Shown here piece by piece: positions 43,038-51,906 of a DNA stretch of 64,000 nt; position 1 is the stretch's first letter, and each line of letters opens with the position of its first letter. Source of the stretch: Actinoplanes octamycinicus (GTDB lineage Bacteria; Actinomycetota; Actinomycetes; Mycobacteriales; Micromonosporaceae); NCBI RefSeq assembly GCF_014205225.1, contig NZ_JACHNB010000001.1, positions 1,116,001 to 1,180,000 on the forward strand. The letters are read 5' to 3'. The position numbers and the translations under genes were made by a program. The notes below the pieces were generated by a model. That model was not told where the DNA came from, did not search any database, and saw nothing but the letters and a program-made list of their open reading frames with translations.

Positions 43038-43445
43038 ATGCGAAGCGCTCAGCAGATTCTGGCGGAGGCGAACGTCATCGCGGTGGTCGGCGCGTCACGG
43101 GACCCGTTCAAGCCGTCGCACACCGTTCCGCTTCAGATGCTGCGGCACGGGTGGCGGATCATTCCGGTCAATCCGTTCGTCGACGAGGTCTTCGGGGTGC
43201 GGACCGTGCCGACGCTGGCCGACCTCGACGAGCCGGTCGACCTCGTCGACATCTTCCGGCCGGCGCGCGACGCGGTCGAGGTGGTCCGGCAGGCCGTCGC
43301 GATCGGCGCCCCGGCGGTGTGGCTGCAGAGCGGGATCGTCTCGGCCGAGGCCCGCAAGATCGCCGAGGAGGCCGGCATCGACTACGTCGAGGACCGCTGC
43401 CTGGCCGTCGAGCGCGCCGTCGGCCAGCTGACCAAGCTCACCTGA
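43038..43445 (+). CDS. CoA-binding (YccU-type) protein
   Basis: A 135-residue Rossmann-fold protein: VIAVVGASRDPFKPSHTVPL (13-32), IIPVNPFVDEVFGVRTVPTL (41-60), VDIFRPARDAVEVVRQA and VWLQSGIVSAEA, typical of the CoA-binding domain of succinyl-CoA synthetase relatives. Stand-alone members bind CoA but their roles are unsettled. It starts at ATG 43038. Confidence 0.9.
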   Translation: MRSAQQILAEANVIAVVGASRDPFKPSHTVPLQMLRHGWRIIPVNPFVDEVFGVRTVPTLADLDEPVDLVDIFRPARDAVEVVRQAVAIGAPAVWLQSGIVSAEARKIAEEAGIDYVEDRCLAVERAVGQLTKLT

Positions 43446-43941
43446 CCAAGCCCTTCCGACGGGACCCGCCTGAGGTCGTCTGAGCGGGACCCGCCTGAGG
43501 TCGTTTGAGGTCGTCCGGGAGAGCCGCGGGTTGCGGTGGAACAGGCCGCCGCAAAGACACCCCAAGCCCGCCCGGAGCCGGAGCGTGGCGCAACAGGCCG
43601 CCGCAAAGACACCGAAGCCTGCCCTGGGAGCCGGAGCGGGGCGCAACAGGCCGCCGCAAAGACACCCGAAGCCCGCCCGGGCAGCCGCGGAGCGGGGCGC
43701 AACAGGCCGCCGCAAAGACACCCGAAGCCCGCCCGGCGAGCCGTGGAGCGTTGGGGAACAGGCCTCCGCGAAGACACCCGGGAGCCCGCCCGGGGAGCCG
43801 GGAGCGTGGTGGAACAGCCTCCGCAGAGACGCCCGAGTGCGCCCGGGAGCCGTGGAGCGTGGTGGAACAGGCCGCCGCGGAGAGGCCCGGAATGCGCCGA
43901 GGCCGGCCCCCACGGGGACCGGCCTCGACCACGAAACGCGC
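43446..43941. other. gene-free region with about 54-bp repeats
   Basis: 496 bases between the CoA-binding gene and the convergent SDR gene, almost entirely filled by the repeat array. No gene is supported. Confidence 0.55.
43536..43905. repeat. 52-56-bp tandem repeat, seven diverged copies
   Basis: ACAGGCCGCCGCAAAGACACC-type motifs begin at about 43541, 43593, 43646, 43702, 43758, 43814 and 43867, with 52-56 bases between starts. Copies differ by substitutions and small indels, so no reading frame is kept. The array lies between convergent genes. Confidence 0.88.
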
Positions 43942-44877
43942 TCAGCGGAACTGGGCCTCGCGGACACTGTTGCCGCCGTCGACCACCAGCATCTGGCCGG
44001 TGATGTAGGACGCCGCCGGTGAGCACAGGAAGGCCACCGCCGCGGCGACCTCGTCCGGGGTGCCGGGGCGGCCGATCGGCGTACCCAAACCCTGTTTGAT
44101 CTCGGTGACCGTGGAGGCGGCGGTGTAGATCGTGCCGGGGGCCACGCAGTTCACGTTCACCCCGTCGGCGACCAGCTCCATGGCGAGCGCGCGGGTCAGG
44201 CCCACCACGCCGGCCTTGGCCGCGGCGTAGGCCGCCTCGGTCGGCAGCGCGTTGACCGGGCCGGCGGTGGCGGCCAGGTTGACGATCCGGCCCCAGCCGC
44301 GCTCCGACATGCCGCCGACGAACGCCCGGCTGCACAGGAACGCGGTGCTCAGGTTCCGGTCGATCTCCGCCTTCCACTCGTCGAGGGTCAGCTGGGCGAC
44401 CGGGCGGAGCACCTCCGGGCTGGCCCGGCTCGCCAGACCGGCGTTGTTGACCAGCACCTCGACGTCGCCGAGCTGGTCGGTGATGGCGTCGGCGAGCGCG
44501 CCCACCTCGGACTCGTCGGTCAGGTCCGCGACGAAGCCGGTGATCCCCAGCTCGGAGGCCCGCTCGTGGATGCGCCGGGTGGTGGACACGATCGCCACCC
44601 GGGCGCCGAGGTCCCGCAGCCGGCGCGCCGTCGCGTAGCCGATCCCGTCGGGGCTGCCCGCGCCGGTGACCAGCGCGACCTTCCCGTCCAACCGCAACGT
44701 CACCGCAGCCTCCGCACTCGCCTCCTCGAACTCGGCCTCGACCACCTCGGGAGTGATCTCGGCCGGGCGGTCCGGGTCACTGCCGGGCACGCCCGACCGG
44801 GGTGGGCGGCTGTCGGCCGGTCGGGTGGCGTCACGCCGCGAGGGGCTGCCGCCGGAGGTGCGGGCGTCGAAGACCAT
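43942..44877 (-). CDS. SDR-family oxidoreductase
   Basis: A 311-residue protein. Residues about 64-311 are a classical short-chain dehydrogenase: [18 protein letters not shown] (65-82), [31 protein letters not shown] and [19 protein letters not shown]. The catalytic Ser is not clear; the site reads NLAATAG, and Thr may replace it. The first 60 residues are an acidic, probably disordered extension, so the true start may lie inside it. The substrate is unknown; the family includes FabG-like and hydroxysteroid dehydrogenases. Confidence 0.88.
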   Translation of the reverse strand: MVFDARTSGGSPSRRDATRPADSRPPRSGVPGSDPDRPAEITPEVVEAEFEEASAEAAVTLRLDGKVALVTGAGSPDGIGYATARRLRDLGARVAIVSTTRRIHERASELGITGFVADLTDESEVGALADAITDQLGDVEVLVNNAGLASRASPEVLRPVAQLTLDEWKAEIDRNLSTAFLCSRAFVGGMSERGWGRIVNLAATAGPVNALPTEAAYAAAKAGVVGLTRALAMELVADGVNVNCVAPGTIYTAASTVTEIKQGLGTPIGRPGTPDEVAAAVAFLCSPAASYITGQMLVVDGGNSVREAQFR

Positions 44878-45011
44878 GCGGCGATCCTGCCCGCTCCCGG
44901 GAGCCGGGGCAAACATCCGCGCCCCCGTGGCGTACGCAGCGTTCCGGCCGGGCATCCGGCCCGACCTGCGACCGGGGACCCCTGGTGACGATATTCCGAC
45001 ACGCCGGGAAG

Positions 45012-45647
45012 TCAGTCGCGGTCTTCCGGAGAGATCGAAGAACCGCTGGTCAACGGGATGACCGGGGCCTCCTCGACGAAGACCAGCGGGGCCTCGGCGC
45101 CGTAGTGCGCGGGCAGGTCGCGGCGCGCCCGGTCGACGTCCCGGGTGCCGATCTCGACGCCGGCGCCGTCGTGGCGACTCCCCACGGTGACGATCCGCAC
45201 CCCGCGCGCCGCCCAGAACGCCAGATCCGCCACCACCCGGTCGTGCCAGGCGCCGAGCTCGGCGATCGGGTGCGCGGCGTCCCGCACCACGACACAGCTG
45301 TGCCCGGCCGCCCCGCGGATGAACTCGTCGAACTCGCCGCCGGCCGGCACCCGGTAGACGATCGCGCGTACCCGCGCCTGGTCCACCTCGATCCCGGCAT
45401 AGCTGTCCGGGAACCGGGTCCGGCCGCCCTGCTCGATCCGCTCCATCGCGGCCTGCAGCGCCGCCGGCGTCACCGGCATCCGGACGCCACCCATCACGGC
45501 GTGCTCCGGCGGCCGGCTGAACTCGCACCCCGGGGTCCGCCACTCGCCCGCCGGCCCGGGCCCCGCCGCCTGGTCAGCGCCCTCGAACTCGCCACATCCA
45601 CCGATCATGAGCACCCCGGCGAGGAGCAGCCGGCCGAGCCGTGACAT
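45012..45647 (-). CDS. putative lipoprotein, unknown
   Basis: A 211-residue exported protein: signal [17 protein letters not shown] with a lipobox (IGGC, Cys18) for lipid attachment. The mature part has three more cysteines and no recognised domain; it contains [20 protein letters not shown] and [19 protein letters not shown]. The ATG at 45647 follows AGGGGGGATG, so the longer frame is rejected. It probably sits on the outer face of the membrane. No neighbour explains its role. Confidence 0.78.
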   Translation of the reverse strand: MSRLGRLLLAGVLMIGGCGEFEGADQAAGPGPAGEWRTPGCEFSRPPEHAVMGGVRMPVTPAALQAAMERIEQGGRTRFPDSYAGIEVDQARVRAIVYRVPAGGEFDEFIRGAAGHSCVVVRDAAHPIAELGAWHDRVVADLAFWAARGVRIVTVGSRHDGAGVEIGTRDVDRARRDLPAHYGAEAPLVFVEEAPVIPLTSGSSISPEDRD

Positions 45648-45910
45648 CGCATCCCCCCTGAATACCGCGCTCCCGCCCGGCGCGCCACCGCAGGGCGCCG
45701 TAGATGCAACGACCCCACCGCCCTCACCGGGACGGCCGAATCCGATAAACCCCGCGAAACCGGCCAGGCACGCCGAGCGTTCCGGCATCCCCGCCGCTTC
45801 CGCACCGCTTCGGCGAGATCACCACCGTTTGGGGTACGGCGGGAGCACCGGTCCGCGGAAGCGTGGCGGGGCGCTGCCGGGCGTACCGAAAACTGGTCTG
45901 TCCGGTCTTG

Positions 45911-46861
45911 TCAGGTGGGCAGGGACTCGTCGGCCAGGGCGGGAGTGGCGCCACGGGTCCGGCGGGTGGCGCCGAGGATGACCACGGCTACGCCGCACAG
46001 CAGGAGGCCCAGGCCGGGGAGGGCGCCCGGGCGGGGGGACTGGCCGAGCCAGAGCCAGGCGAGCAGGGCGGCGCCCGGGACCTCCAGGAGGATCAGCACG
46101 CTGACCGTGGTGGCCGAGGTGTGCTGCAGGGCGTAGTTGAACATCGAGTGCCCGAGCAGCTGCGCGCCGGCCACCAGCCCGAGGATCGCCGCCCAGGTGC
46201 GGCCGTTGTAGCCGGTCAGCGGGATGCCCGCGGCCAGGCAGACGATCACCAGCAGGACGGCGCAGACGCCGTAACAGATCCAGGTGTACGTGGTGGTGCT
46301 CAGCGCCGTCCGGGCCTGCTCGCCGAGCGCCGTGTAGACCGCCGCGAAGACCGCCCCGAGCAGCGCCAGCACGTCGGCGAGCACCGCCTGCCCGGACACC
46401 CCGGCGTCGGCGCCGGTCGCCCAGGCCGCGCCGGCCACCGCCAGCGCGATGCCGAGCCAGCCGGCCGGCGACGGGCGCCGCCCCTGCCAGGCGGCGATCA
46501 GCCCCTGCCAGACCGGCTGGGTGGCGACCAGCGCGGTCGAGGTGGCCACCGTGCCCAGCTGCACGCTCGGCATCCAGGTGCCGAAGTGCGCGGCCAGCGC
46601 CACCCCGGCGAGCAGACAGAAGACCCCGGCCCGGCGCCGGGAGCCGCGGATCGCGTCGCGCACCTCGGCCCGCCGCGGCCCGAGCGCGACCGGGGTGAGC
46701 GCCACCGACGCCAGGCCGTTGCGCCAGAACGCGACCGCCAGCGCGGGCGCCGCCGCGAATGCGATCAACGGCGCCGACGAGGAGACCGCGCACACCGCCA
46801 CGGCCAGCGCCAACGCGGTGAGCAGCCGGATCGGTTGCCCTGATGAGCGCATATTCATCAC
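45911..46861 (-). CDS. EamA/DMT-family transporter
   Basis: A 316-residue protein with ten predicted helices arranged as two EamA repeats; typical segments are AFWRNGLASVALTPVAL and LGHSMFNYALQHTSATTVSV followed by LLEVPGAALLAWLWLGQ. DMT permeases export or import small metabolites such as amino acids or nucleobases; the substrate cannot be inferred. Three close ATGs (46861, 46858, 46852) are possible starts. It diverges from the HAD gene. Confidence 0.9.
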   Translation of the reverse strand: MMNMRSSGQPIRLLTALALAVAVCAVSSSAPLIAFAAAPALAVAFWRNGLASVALTPVALGPRRAEVRDAIRGSRRRAGVFCLLAGVALAAHFGTWMPSVQLGTVATSTALVATQPVWQGLIAAWQGRRPSPAGWLGIALAVAGAAWATGADAGVSGQAVLADVLALLGAVFAAVYTALGEQARTALSTTTYTWICYGVCAVLLVIVCLAAGIPLTGYNGRTWAAILGLVAGAQLLGHSMFNYALQHTSATTVSVLILLEVPGAALLAWLWLGQSPRPGALPGLGLLLCGVAVVILGATRRTRGATPALADESLPT

Positions 46862-46994
46862 CGGCCGTCGCTATTCGCAGAGTCCAGCGGCGAGGTTTGC
46901 CACTGTCGGTTGGCGGACAGTGACGGAGTCGCTACAGTCACCGACGGCCCCACGGCTTATTTCCATCCCTCGATGCCCCAGGAGGCGGATCTTC

Positions 46995-47693
46995 ATGCCC
47001 GCATACCGTGCGGTGGTGTTCGACTTCTTCGGCACCCTGACCCGCTCGGTTCAGCGTGGTCCGCAGCACGCCGACATCGCCCGGTCGCTCGGCGCCGACC
47101 CGGAAGCGGTGCGCGGCGTGCTGGACCGGACGTTCCGGGCCCGGGCCTGCGGCCGCTACGGCTCGGCCGAGGCCACCCTGCGCTGGGTGATCGAACAGGC
47201 CGGCGCCCGGCCGGCGCCGGCCGCGATCCGCGCCGCGATGCCGGCCCGGGTCGACGCGCTGCGCGCCGACACCCAGCTGCGGCCGGACGCGGTCAGCGCG
47301 CTCACCGCGATCCGGCGCCGCGGCGTGCGCACGGCGCTGATCAGCGACTGCACCCACGAGCTTCCCGCCTTCCTGCCCGGGCTCCCGGTGGCGCCGTTGC
47401 TGGACGCCCAGATCTTCTCCGTCGAGCTCGGCGTCTGCAAGCCGGACCCCCGGATCTACCTGGCCGCGTGCGAGCGGCTGGGGGTCGCCCCGCAGGACTG
47501 CCTGTACGTGGGCGACGGCGGCAGCCACGAGCTGACCGGCGCGGCCGCGGTCGGCATGACCCCGGTCCGGCTGGCCGCCCGGGACCTGGCGAACCATCTG
47601 GTCTTCGACGCCGACACCAACTTCGCGGGGCGTACGGTCCGGTCGCTGACGGAGGTGCTGACGCTGCTCGACCACACTCCGGCGCTGGTCTGA
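46995..47693 (+). CDS. HAD-superfamily hydrolase
   Basis: A 232-residue hydrolase with the four HAD motifs: VVFDFFGTLT (nucleophile Asp10), LISDCT, a lysine in GVCKPDPRIY and YVGDGGSHELTGA. A cap of four helices follows motif I, as in subclass IA phosphatases. Substrate unknown. The ATG at 46995 follows CAGGAGGCGGAT. It ends before a repeat array. Confidence 0.92.
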   Translation: MPAYRAVVFDFFGTLTRSVQRGPQHADIARSLGADPEAVRGVLDRTFRARACGRYGSAEATLRWVIEQAGARPAPAAIRAAMPARVDALRADTQLRPDAVSALTAIRRRGVRTALISDCTHELPAFLPGLPVAPLLDAQIFSVELGVCKPDPRIYLAACERLGVAPQDCLYVGDGGSHELTGAAAVGMTPVRLAARDLANHLVFDADTNFAGRTVRSLTEVLTLLDHTPALV

Positions 47694-48116
47694 CCGGCGG
47701 TCGGCGGCTGGCTGTCAGGGGTGCCTCGAGGCGACTCAGACACCCCTCACGCCCAGCCGGCATGCGCGTGCTGGCCGTCAGAGGTGTCTCGAGGCCACTC
47801 AGACACCCCTCAGGCCTAGCCGGCATGCGCGCTTCGGCTGGGTGCCACGGGTGCCTCAAGGTCGCGCAGACGCTTCTCACCGGGCGCGACCCTGCTGGCT
47901 CTCAAGGGTGTCTCGACAGGGTTGCGCAATCCTGCTGGCTCTCACAGGTGTCTCGACAGGATTGCGCGACCCTGCTGGCTCTCACGGGTGTCTCGACAGG
48001 GTTGAGACACCCATAGCGGCCAGCCGGCTGCGGGACCTGGGCTGGGCCGCGGGGCTCGGCTGAGTTGCGGGGCGTGAGCGTGGGTGGTCCGGCCGGCGGC
48101 GTGGAAGGATGACGGC
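47694..48116 (+). repeat. degenerate 45-60-bp direct repeats
   Basis: No gene is supported in this stretch. GGGTGTCTCGACAGG and CCTGCTGGCTCTCA recur three times between 47888 and 48005 at about 45-base spacing. Earlier, two longer related units with CTCAGACACCCCTCA occur near 47735 and 47800. The units are relatives of one another but have drifted. Confidence 0.75.
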
Positions 48117-48605
48117 GTGGCAGGTGTGCTGGAAGAGGCGATCAAGAAAGCGTCCATCGCCTGGATCTCGGTGGACGGCGGTCCGGCGTACGCGCTCTGG
48201 TGCATGCCCGTGGAGACGTCGCTGGCCGTCGTCACCGGGCCCGGCGAGCAGTTCGCCCCCGGGCTGGCCGAGGCGACCCGGGCAACCGTCCGGCTGCGCG
48301 GCGACCACGGCGGCCTGATCGTGCAGACCGAGGCCACGGTCACCCGGCTCGACCCGGCCGGCGAGGAGTGGGCGGAGATCGCCCCGCAACTGGCCGGCAA
48401 ACGGCTGAACGCCTCCGGCAGCGCCGAGGAGGTGGCGGCCCGCTGGGCGGCGGAGTGCGCGGTGGTCCGGCTCACCCCGGCCGACGAGACGCTGGTCGCC
48501 GCCCCGGATCTGGGGGTCGAGTCCGGCGCGGCACCTCCGCGCGAGACGCCGGCCCGGGTGCCCACCCGCAAGCCGTTCCGCCTGCACAAAGTGGTCCGCC
48601 GCTGA
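48117..48605 (+). CDS. uncharacterised 162-residue protein
   Basis: A soluble protein starting VAGVLEEAIKKASIAWISVDGG from a GTG. The pattern SVDGGPAYALWCMPVETSLAVV resembles the beta-barrel of pyridoxamine-phosphate-oxidase-like proteins, but no cofactor motif is clear. The C-terminal TPARVPTRKPFRLHKVVRR is strongly basic and could bind nucleic acid or acidic lipid. Coding is supported by codon use. Function unknown. Confidence 0.68.
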   Translation: MAGVLEEAIKKASIAWISVDGGPAYALWCMPVETSLAVVTGPGEQFAPGLAEATRATVRLRGDHGGLIVQTEATVTRLDPAGEEWAEIAPQLAGKRLNASGSAEEVAARWAAECAVVRLTPADETLVAAPDLGVESGAAPPRETPARVPTRKPFRLHKVVRR

Positions 48606-49131
48606 ACTCGCCGGTTTTCCACATTCCGGCCCTGTCCACAGCCCACCGGGCAGATCCGCCCCTCACTCCGCCACACTGACCAGCGGGGGCTCCCCCAGGG
48701 AAGGGCGGGGGCTCGTGATCGGTGGCGACCTCAGCCAATGACGGGCAGAGGGCTGGCCATCGGTGACCGCCTCGGCCAACGAAGAGCGGCGGGCTGGCCA
48801 TCAGTGACCGCCTCGGCCAACGAAGAGCGGCGGGCCGGCCATCGGTGACCGCCTCGGCCAATGAGGGGCGGAGGGCCAGCGATCAGTAACCGCCTCAACC
48901 GATTACAGGCCGAGGGGCCGGCCATCAGTGACCGCCTCGGCCAACGAGGGGCGGAGGGCCAGCGATCAGTAACCGCCTCAACCGATGACGGGCCGAGGGG
49001 CCAGCGATCAGTGACCGCCTCAGCCAACGAAGGGCGATCAGTGACCGCCTCAGCCGATGAACGGCACAGGGCCGCCGATCAGTGACCGCCTCAGCCGATG
49101 ACGGGCCGAGACCCGGCGATCGGTGACCGCC
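48606..49131. other. gene-free region between 48605 and phzF-like gene
   Basis: 526 bases; the left 110 bases hold nothing recognisable, the remainder is the 41-bp repeat array. Confidence 0.55.
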
Positions 49132-49143
49132 TCAGCCGATGAA
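48725..49143 (-). repeat. 41-bp tandem repeat, about ten copies, running into the phzF-like stop codon
   Basis: GACCGCCTC landmarks occur at 48765, 48806, 48847 and 48888 (41-base steps) and continue with small changes to about 49123. The last unit includes the stop codon and final codons of the neighbouring minus-strand gene, which suggests that the array grew from that gene's 3' end. Confidence 0.9.
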
Positions 49144-50007
49144 GGGCGGGACGGCAATCCGGCCGGTGGCGACCGGGTGGACGTGGCCGCTCACGGTGGC
49201 GGACGTGGCGGCTCCGGCCTCGGCGGTCACCGTGCAGGTGAGCAGGGACGGGCGTTTCATCTCCAGGCCCTGGTGGACGCGGTAGGCGGCGACGCCGTCG
49301 GCGGGGAGCCAACCGGCGTCGACCAGCCAGACGCCGAGGCCCAGGGCCGCCGAGCCGGTGGCCGGGTCCTCCCAGACCGCGTCGCCGGGCACGAAGACGC
49401 GGGCGTGTGCCTCGCCGCCGGACCAGGAGAAGACGCTCAGTTCGGTGATGCCGTGGCGTTCGGCGGCGTGGACGTCGAGGCGGACGGCGGGCAGGGCGGA
49501 TCGGCGTACCGGGAAGAAGGTCCAATCCAGGCCACAGCCGGCCGTGCGCGGTGCGGCGGCCGCATCCCCGGCGTAGTCGTCGGCCGTCAGGCCGGTCACC
49601 TCCAGCAGCGCGGCCGGGTCGACCGGATCGCCGAGCCGGGGCGTGGCGCCGGTCAGCGTGGCCGCGCCGGCGGCGGTCACCTCCAGCGGCAGCAGCCCCG
49701 CGCCGCACTCCTGCACCACCCGGCCCGGGCCGAACCGGCCCTGCCGCATCAGGGTGACGGCGGTGCCGACGCTGGGATGGCCGGCGAACGGCAGCTCGGT
49801 GGAGGCCGTGAAGATCCGCACCCGGTAGGTCGCCTCGGGCGTGGTCGGCGGCAGCACGAAGGTGGTCTCGGCCAGGTTGAACTCGCGGGCCAGGGTCTGC
49901 ATCTGGTCGGCGGCCAGCTGCTCGGCGCCGAACACCACCGCGAGCGGGTTGCCGGCGAACGGACGCTCCGTGAACACGTCGACGATCTCGTAGGCCACGG
50001 TGGACAT
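49132..50007 (-). CDS. PhzF-family isomerase-like protein
   Basis: A 291-residue protein with the PhzF/diaminopimelate-epimerase fold: VDVFTERPFAGNPLAVV (9-25), FNLAETTFV with the catalytic Glu47, FTASTELPFAGHPSVGTA and FVPGDAVWEDPATGSAA. PhzF isomerises a phenazine precursor, but most family members outside phenazine clusters have unknown substrates, and no phz genes are here. The ATG at 50007 is the family start. The 3' end merges with the 41-bp array. Confidence 0.9.
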   Translation of the reverse strand: MSTVAYEIVDVFTERPFAGNPLAVVFGAEQLAADQMQTLAREFNLAETTFVLPPTTPEATYRVRIFTASTELPFAGHPSVGTAVTLMRQGRFGPGRVVQECGAGLLPLEVTAAGAATLTGATPRLGDPVDPAALLEVTGLTADDYAGDAAAAPRTAGCGLDWTFFPVRRSALPAVRLDVHAAERHGITELSVFSWSGGEAHARVFVPGDAVWEDPATGSAALGLGVWLVDAGWLPADGVAAYRVHQGLEMKRPSLLTCTVTAEAGAATSATVSGHVHPVATGRIAVPPFIG

Positions 50008-50020
50008 GTCCGGACCCTAA

Positions 50021-50100
50021 CCTAATCTGAGGCGATGACCATGGGGACGACGGTTTGTCCCTCGCCTAACCTTGGGCGGTGACCATGGGGACGAGGATTT
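50021..50100 (+). repeat. duplicated gene-start region before the MgtE-like gene
   Basis: 50021-50056 and 50065-50100 match at 30 of 36 bases, 44 bases apart. Both copies contain (A/G)TGACCATGGGGACGA, that is, the start codon and first codons of the MgtE-like gene. Confidence 0.85.
50035..50082 (+). CDS. 15-codon leader ORF from duplicated start, coupled to the MgtE-like gene
   Basis: ATG ACC ATG GGG ACG ACG ... ends at TGA 50080-50082, overlapping the GTG start of the next gene (GTGA). It has a better ribosome binding site (TGAGGCG) than the downstream start. It is probably translated and may control re-initiation. Confidence 0.45.
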   Translation: MTMGTTVCPSPNLGR

Positions 50101-51353
50101 ATCTGGCCCGGCTGGCCGGCCTGCCGGTGTTCGACCCCAACGGCGACCGGGTGGGGCGGGTGCGGGACGCGGTGGTGCGGCTGCGCACCACGAACCGGCC
50201 GCCGCAGATCGTCGGCCTGGTGGCCGAGATGGCGCTGCGCCGCCGGATCTTCCTGCCGATCGGCCGGATCACCGGCATGGACGCCGAGTCGGTCGCGCTC
50301 GGCACCGGCTCGCTGAACCTGCGCCGGTTCGAGAAGCGGCCGAACGAGCTGCTCGCCGTCGAGGATCTGCTGGACCGCCGGGTCACCGTGGCGCCCGAGC
50401 ACGCCGGTGGCGCCGCCCACCAGGGCGTGGTGGTGGACATCGGGATGGAGCTGAACCGCAACACCGAGTGGCTGGTCACCCGGGTCGCGGTCCGCGAGCA
50501 CACCGGGCGGCTGGCCCGCCGCGGCCACGTCTACCAGGTGGAGTACGACCGGGTCCGCGGCCTGGTCGGCCCGACCGACACCCAGGGCACCTCGAACCTG
50601 ATCGCGCTGCTCGACCAGATGCGCCCGGCCGACATGGCGAACGCGCTGCAGGACCTGCCGGACGCCCGGCGCAACGAGGTGGCCGCCGCGCTGGACGACC
50701 GCCGGCTCGCCGACGTGCTGGAGGAGCTGCCCGAGCACGACCAGGTGGAGATCCTGGTCGGGCTGGACCGGGAGCGGGCCGCCGACGTGCTGGAGCGGAT
50801 GGACCCGGACGACGCCGCCGACCTGCTCGCCGAGCTGCCGAAAACCGAGCAGGCGGTGCTGCTGGACCTGATGGAGCCGGACGAGGCGGCGCCGGTCCGG
50901 CAGCTGATGAGCTACCGCCCGGGCACGGCCGGCAGCGTGATGACCTCGGAGCCGGTGATCATGACGCCGGACGCGACGGTGGCCGAGGCGCTGGCCCGGA
51001 TCCGCGAGCCGGAGCTGTCCCCGGTGGTGGCCGCGCAGGTTTTCGTGGCCCGGGCGCCGTCCGCGACCCCGACCGGGAAGTATTTGGGCATGGTGCACTT
51101 CCAGCGGCTGCTGCGCGAGCCGCCGGCCTCGATCGTGGGCGGGCTGGTGGACAGCGGCATCGAGCCGCTGCGGCCGGACATCGGGCTGGCCGAGATCACC
51201 CGGCGGATGGCGACGTACGACCTGGTCGCGATGCCGGTGGTGGACGGCACGCACCGGCTGCTGGGCGCGGTGACGGTGGACGACGTGCTGGACCATTCGC
51301 TGCCGCGGGACTGGCGTGACCGGGACGCCCACGAGGACGAGGAGCCGTCGTGA
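50079..51353 (+). CDS. MgtE N-domain and CBS-pair protein lacking a transport domain
   Basis: A 424-residue soluble protein. Residues 1 to about 170 hold PRC-barrel-like segments (VFDPNGDRVGRVRDAVVRL), about 180-285 the MgtE N-domain superhelix (LADVLEELPEHDQVEILVGL, DDAADLLAELP), and about 290-410 two CBS domains (VMTSEPVIMTPDATVAEALA, VVDGTHRLLGAVTVDDVLD). These are the Mg-sensing parts of MgtE, but the membrane pore domain is absent. It likely senses Mg or adenosine nucleotides and acts on another protein, perhaps the DUF1003 membrane protein coupled to it. The start could also be ATG 50085. Confidence 0.88.
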   Translation: MTMGTRIYLARLAGLPVFDPNGDRVGRVRDAVVRLRTTNRPPQIVGLVAEMALRRRIFLPIGRITGMDAESVALGTGSLNLRRFEKRPNELLAVEDLLDRRVTVAPEHAGGAAHQGVVVDIGMELNRNTEWLVTRVAVREHTGRLARRGHVYQVEYDRVRGLVGPTDTQGTSNLIALLDQMRPADMANALQDLPDARRNEVAAALDDRRLADVLEELPEHDQVEILVGLDRERAADVLERMDPDDAADLLAELPKTEQAVLLDLMEPDEAAPVRQLMSYRPGTAGSVMTSEPVIMTPDATVAEALARIREPELSPVVAAQVFVARAPSATPTGKYLGMVHFQRLLREPPASIVGGLVDSGIEPLRPDIGLAEITRRMATYDLVAMPVVDGTHRLLGAVTVDDVLDHSLPRDWRDRDAHEDEEPS

Positions 51354-51874
51354 GCGAGCCGCGCCGCGATCGCCTGGATCAGCCGCGCGAGCCCGGCCGG
51401 GTGCAGCTGCCGAAATTCGATCCGGAGGCGTTCGGCCGGTGGTCGGAGAGCATCGCCCGGTACATGGGGACGGCGAAGTTCATCGTCTACATGACCGTGG
51501 TGATCCTCGCCTGGTTCGTGTGGAACGCGACGGCCCCCGACGACCTGAAGTTCGACCCGTACCCGTCACAGTTCCTCACCCTGGTGCTGTCGCTGCAGGC
51601 GTCGTACGCCGCCCCGCTGATCCTGCTGGCACAGAACCGGCAGGCCGACCGGGACCGGCTGGCCATGGAGGAGGATCGACGCCGGGCGCAGATGCAGAAG
51701 GCCGACACGGAGTACCTGGCCCGCGAGATCGCGTCCCTGCGGATCGCCATGGGCGAGGTCGCCACCAGGGACTTCCTGCGTTCCGAGCTGGCCCGGCTGG
51801 CCGGCGAGCTGGACGACGCGGCGCTGCGGCGGGAGAAGCGGGCGCGCACCGAGTGGGAAGAAGACCACCCCTGA
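51350..51874 (+). CDS. DUF1003 membrane protein
   Basis: A 174-residue protein with two membrane helices (FIVYMTVVILAWFVWNA near 44-60 and LTLVLSLQASYAAPLILLAQN near 77-97) and a long charged C-terminal helix. NRQADRDRLAMEEDRR just after helix 2 is the DUF1003 signature. Its GTG start overlaps the MgtE-like stop by four bases. The pair, followed by mrp, is a conserved actinobacterial cluster. Role unknown, possibly ion related. Confidence 0.9.
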   Translation: MSEPRRDRLDQPREPGRVQLPKFDPEAFGRWSESIARYMGTAKFIVYMTVVILAWFVWNATAPDDLKFDPYPSQFLTLVLSLQASYAAPLILLAQNRQADRDRLAMEEDRRRAQMQKADTEYLAREIASLRIAMGEVATRDFLRSELARLAGELDDAALRREKRARTEWEEDHP

Positions 51875-51906
51875 CCTCGGCATAGCCCCGACGTAGCATG
51901 GGCACC

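Noticed and set aside
42361..43431. Plus-strand frame across the 148-bp array into the CoA-binding gene
   Set aside because: The repeat is not a multiple of three, so each unit is read in a different frame; the true gene starts at 43038 in another frame.
49132..50007. Phenazine biosynthesis cluster
   Set aside because: Only a PhzF-fold protein is present; such proteins are common outside phenazine pathways.
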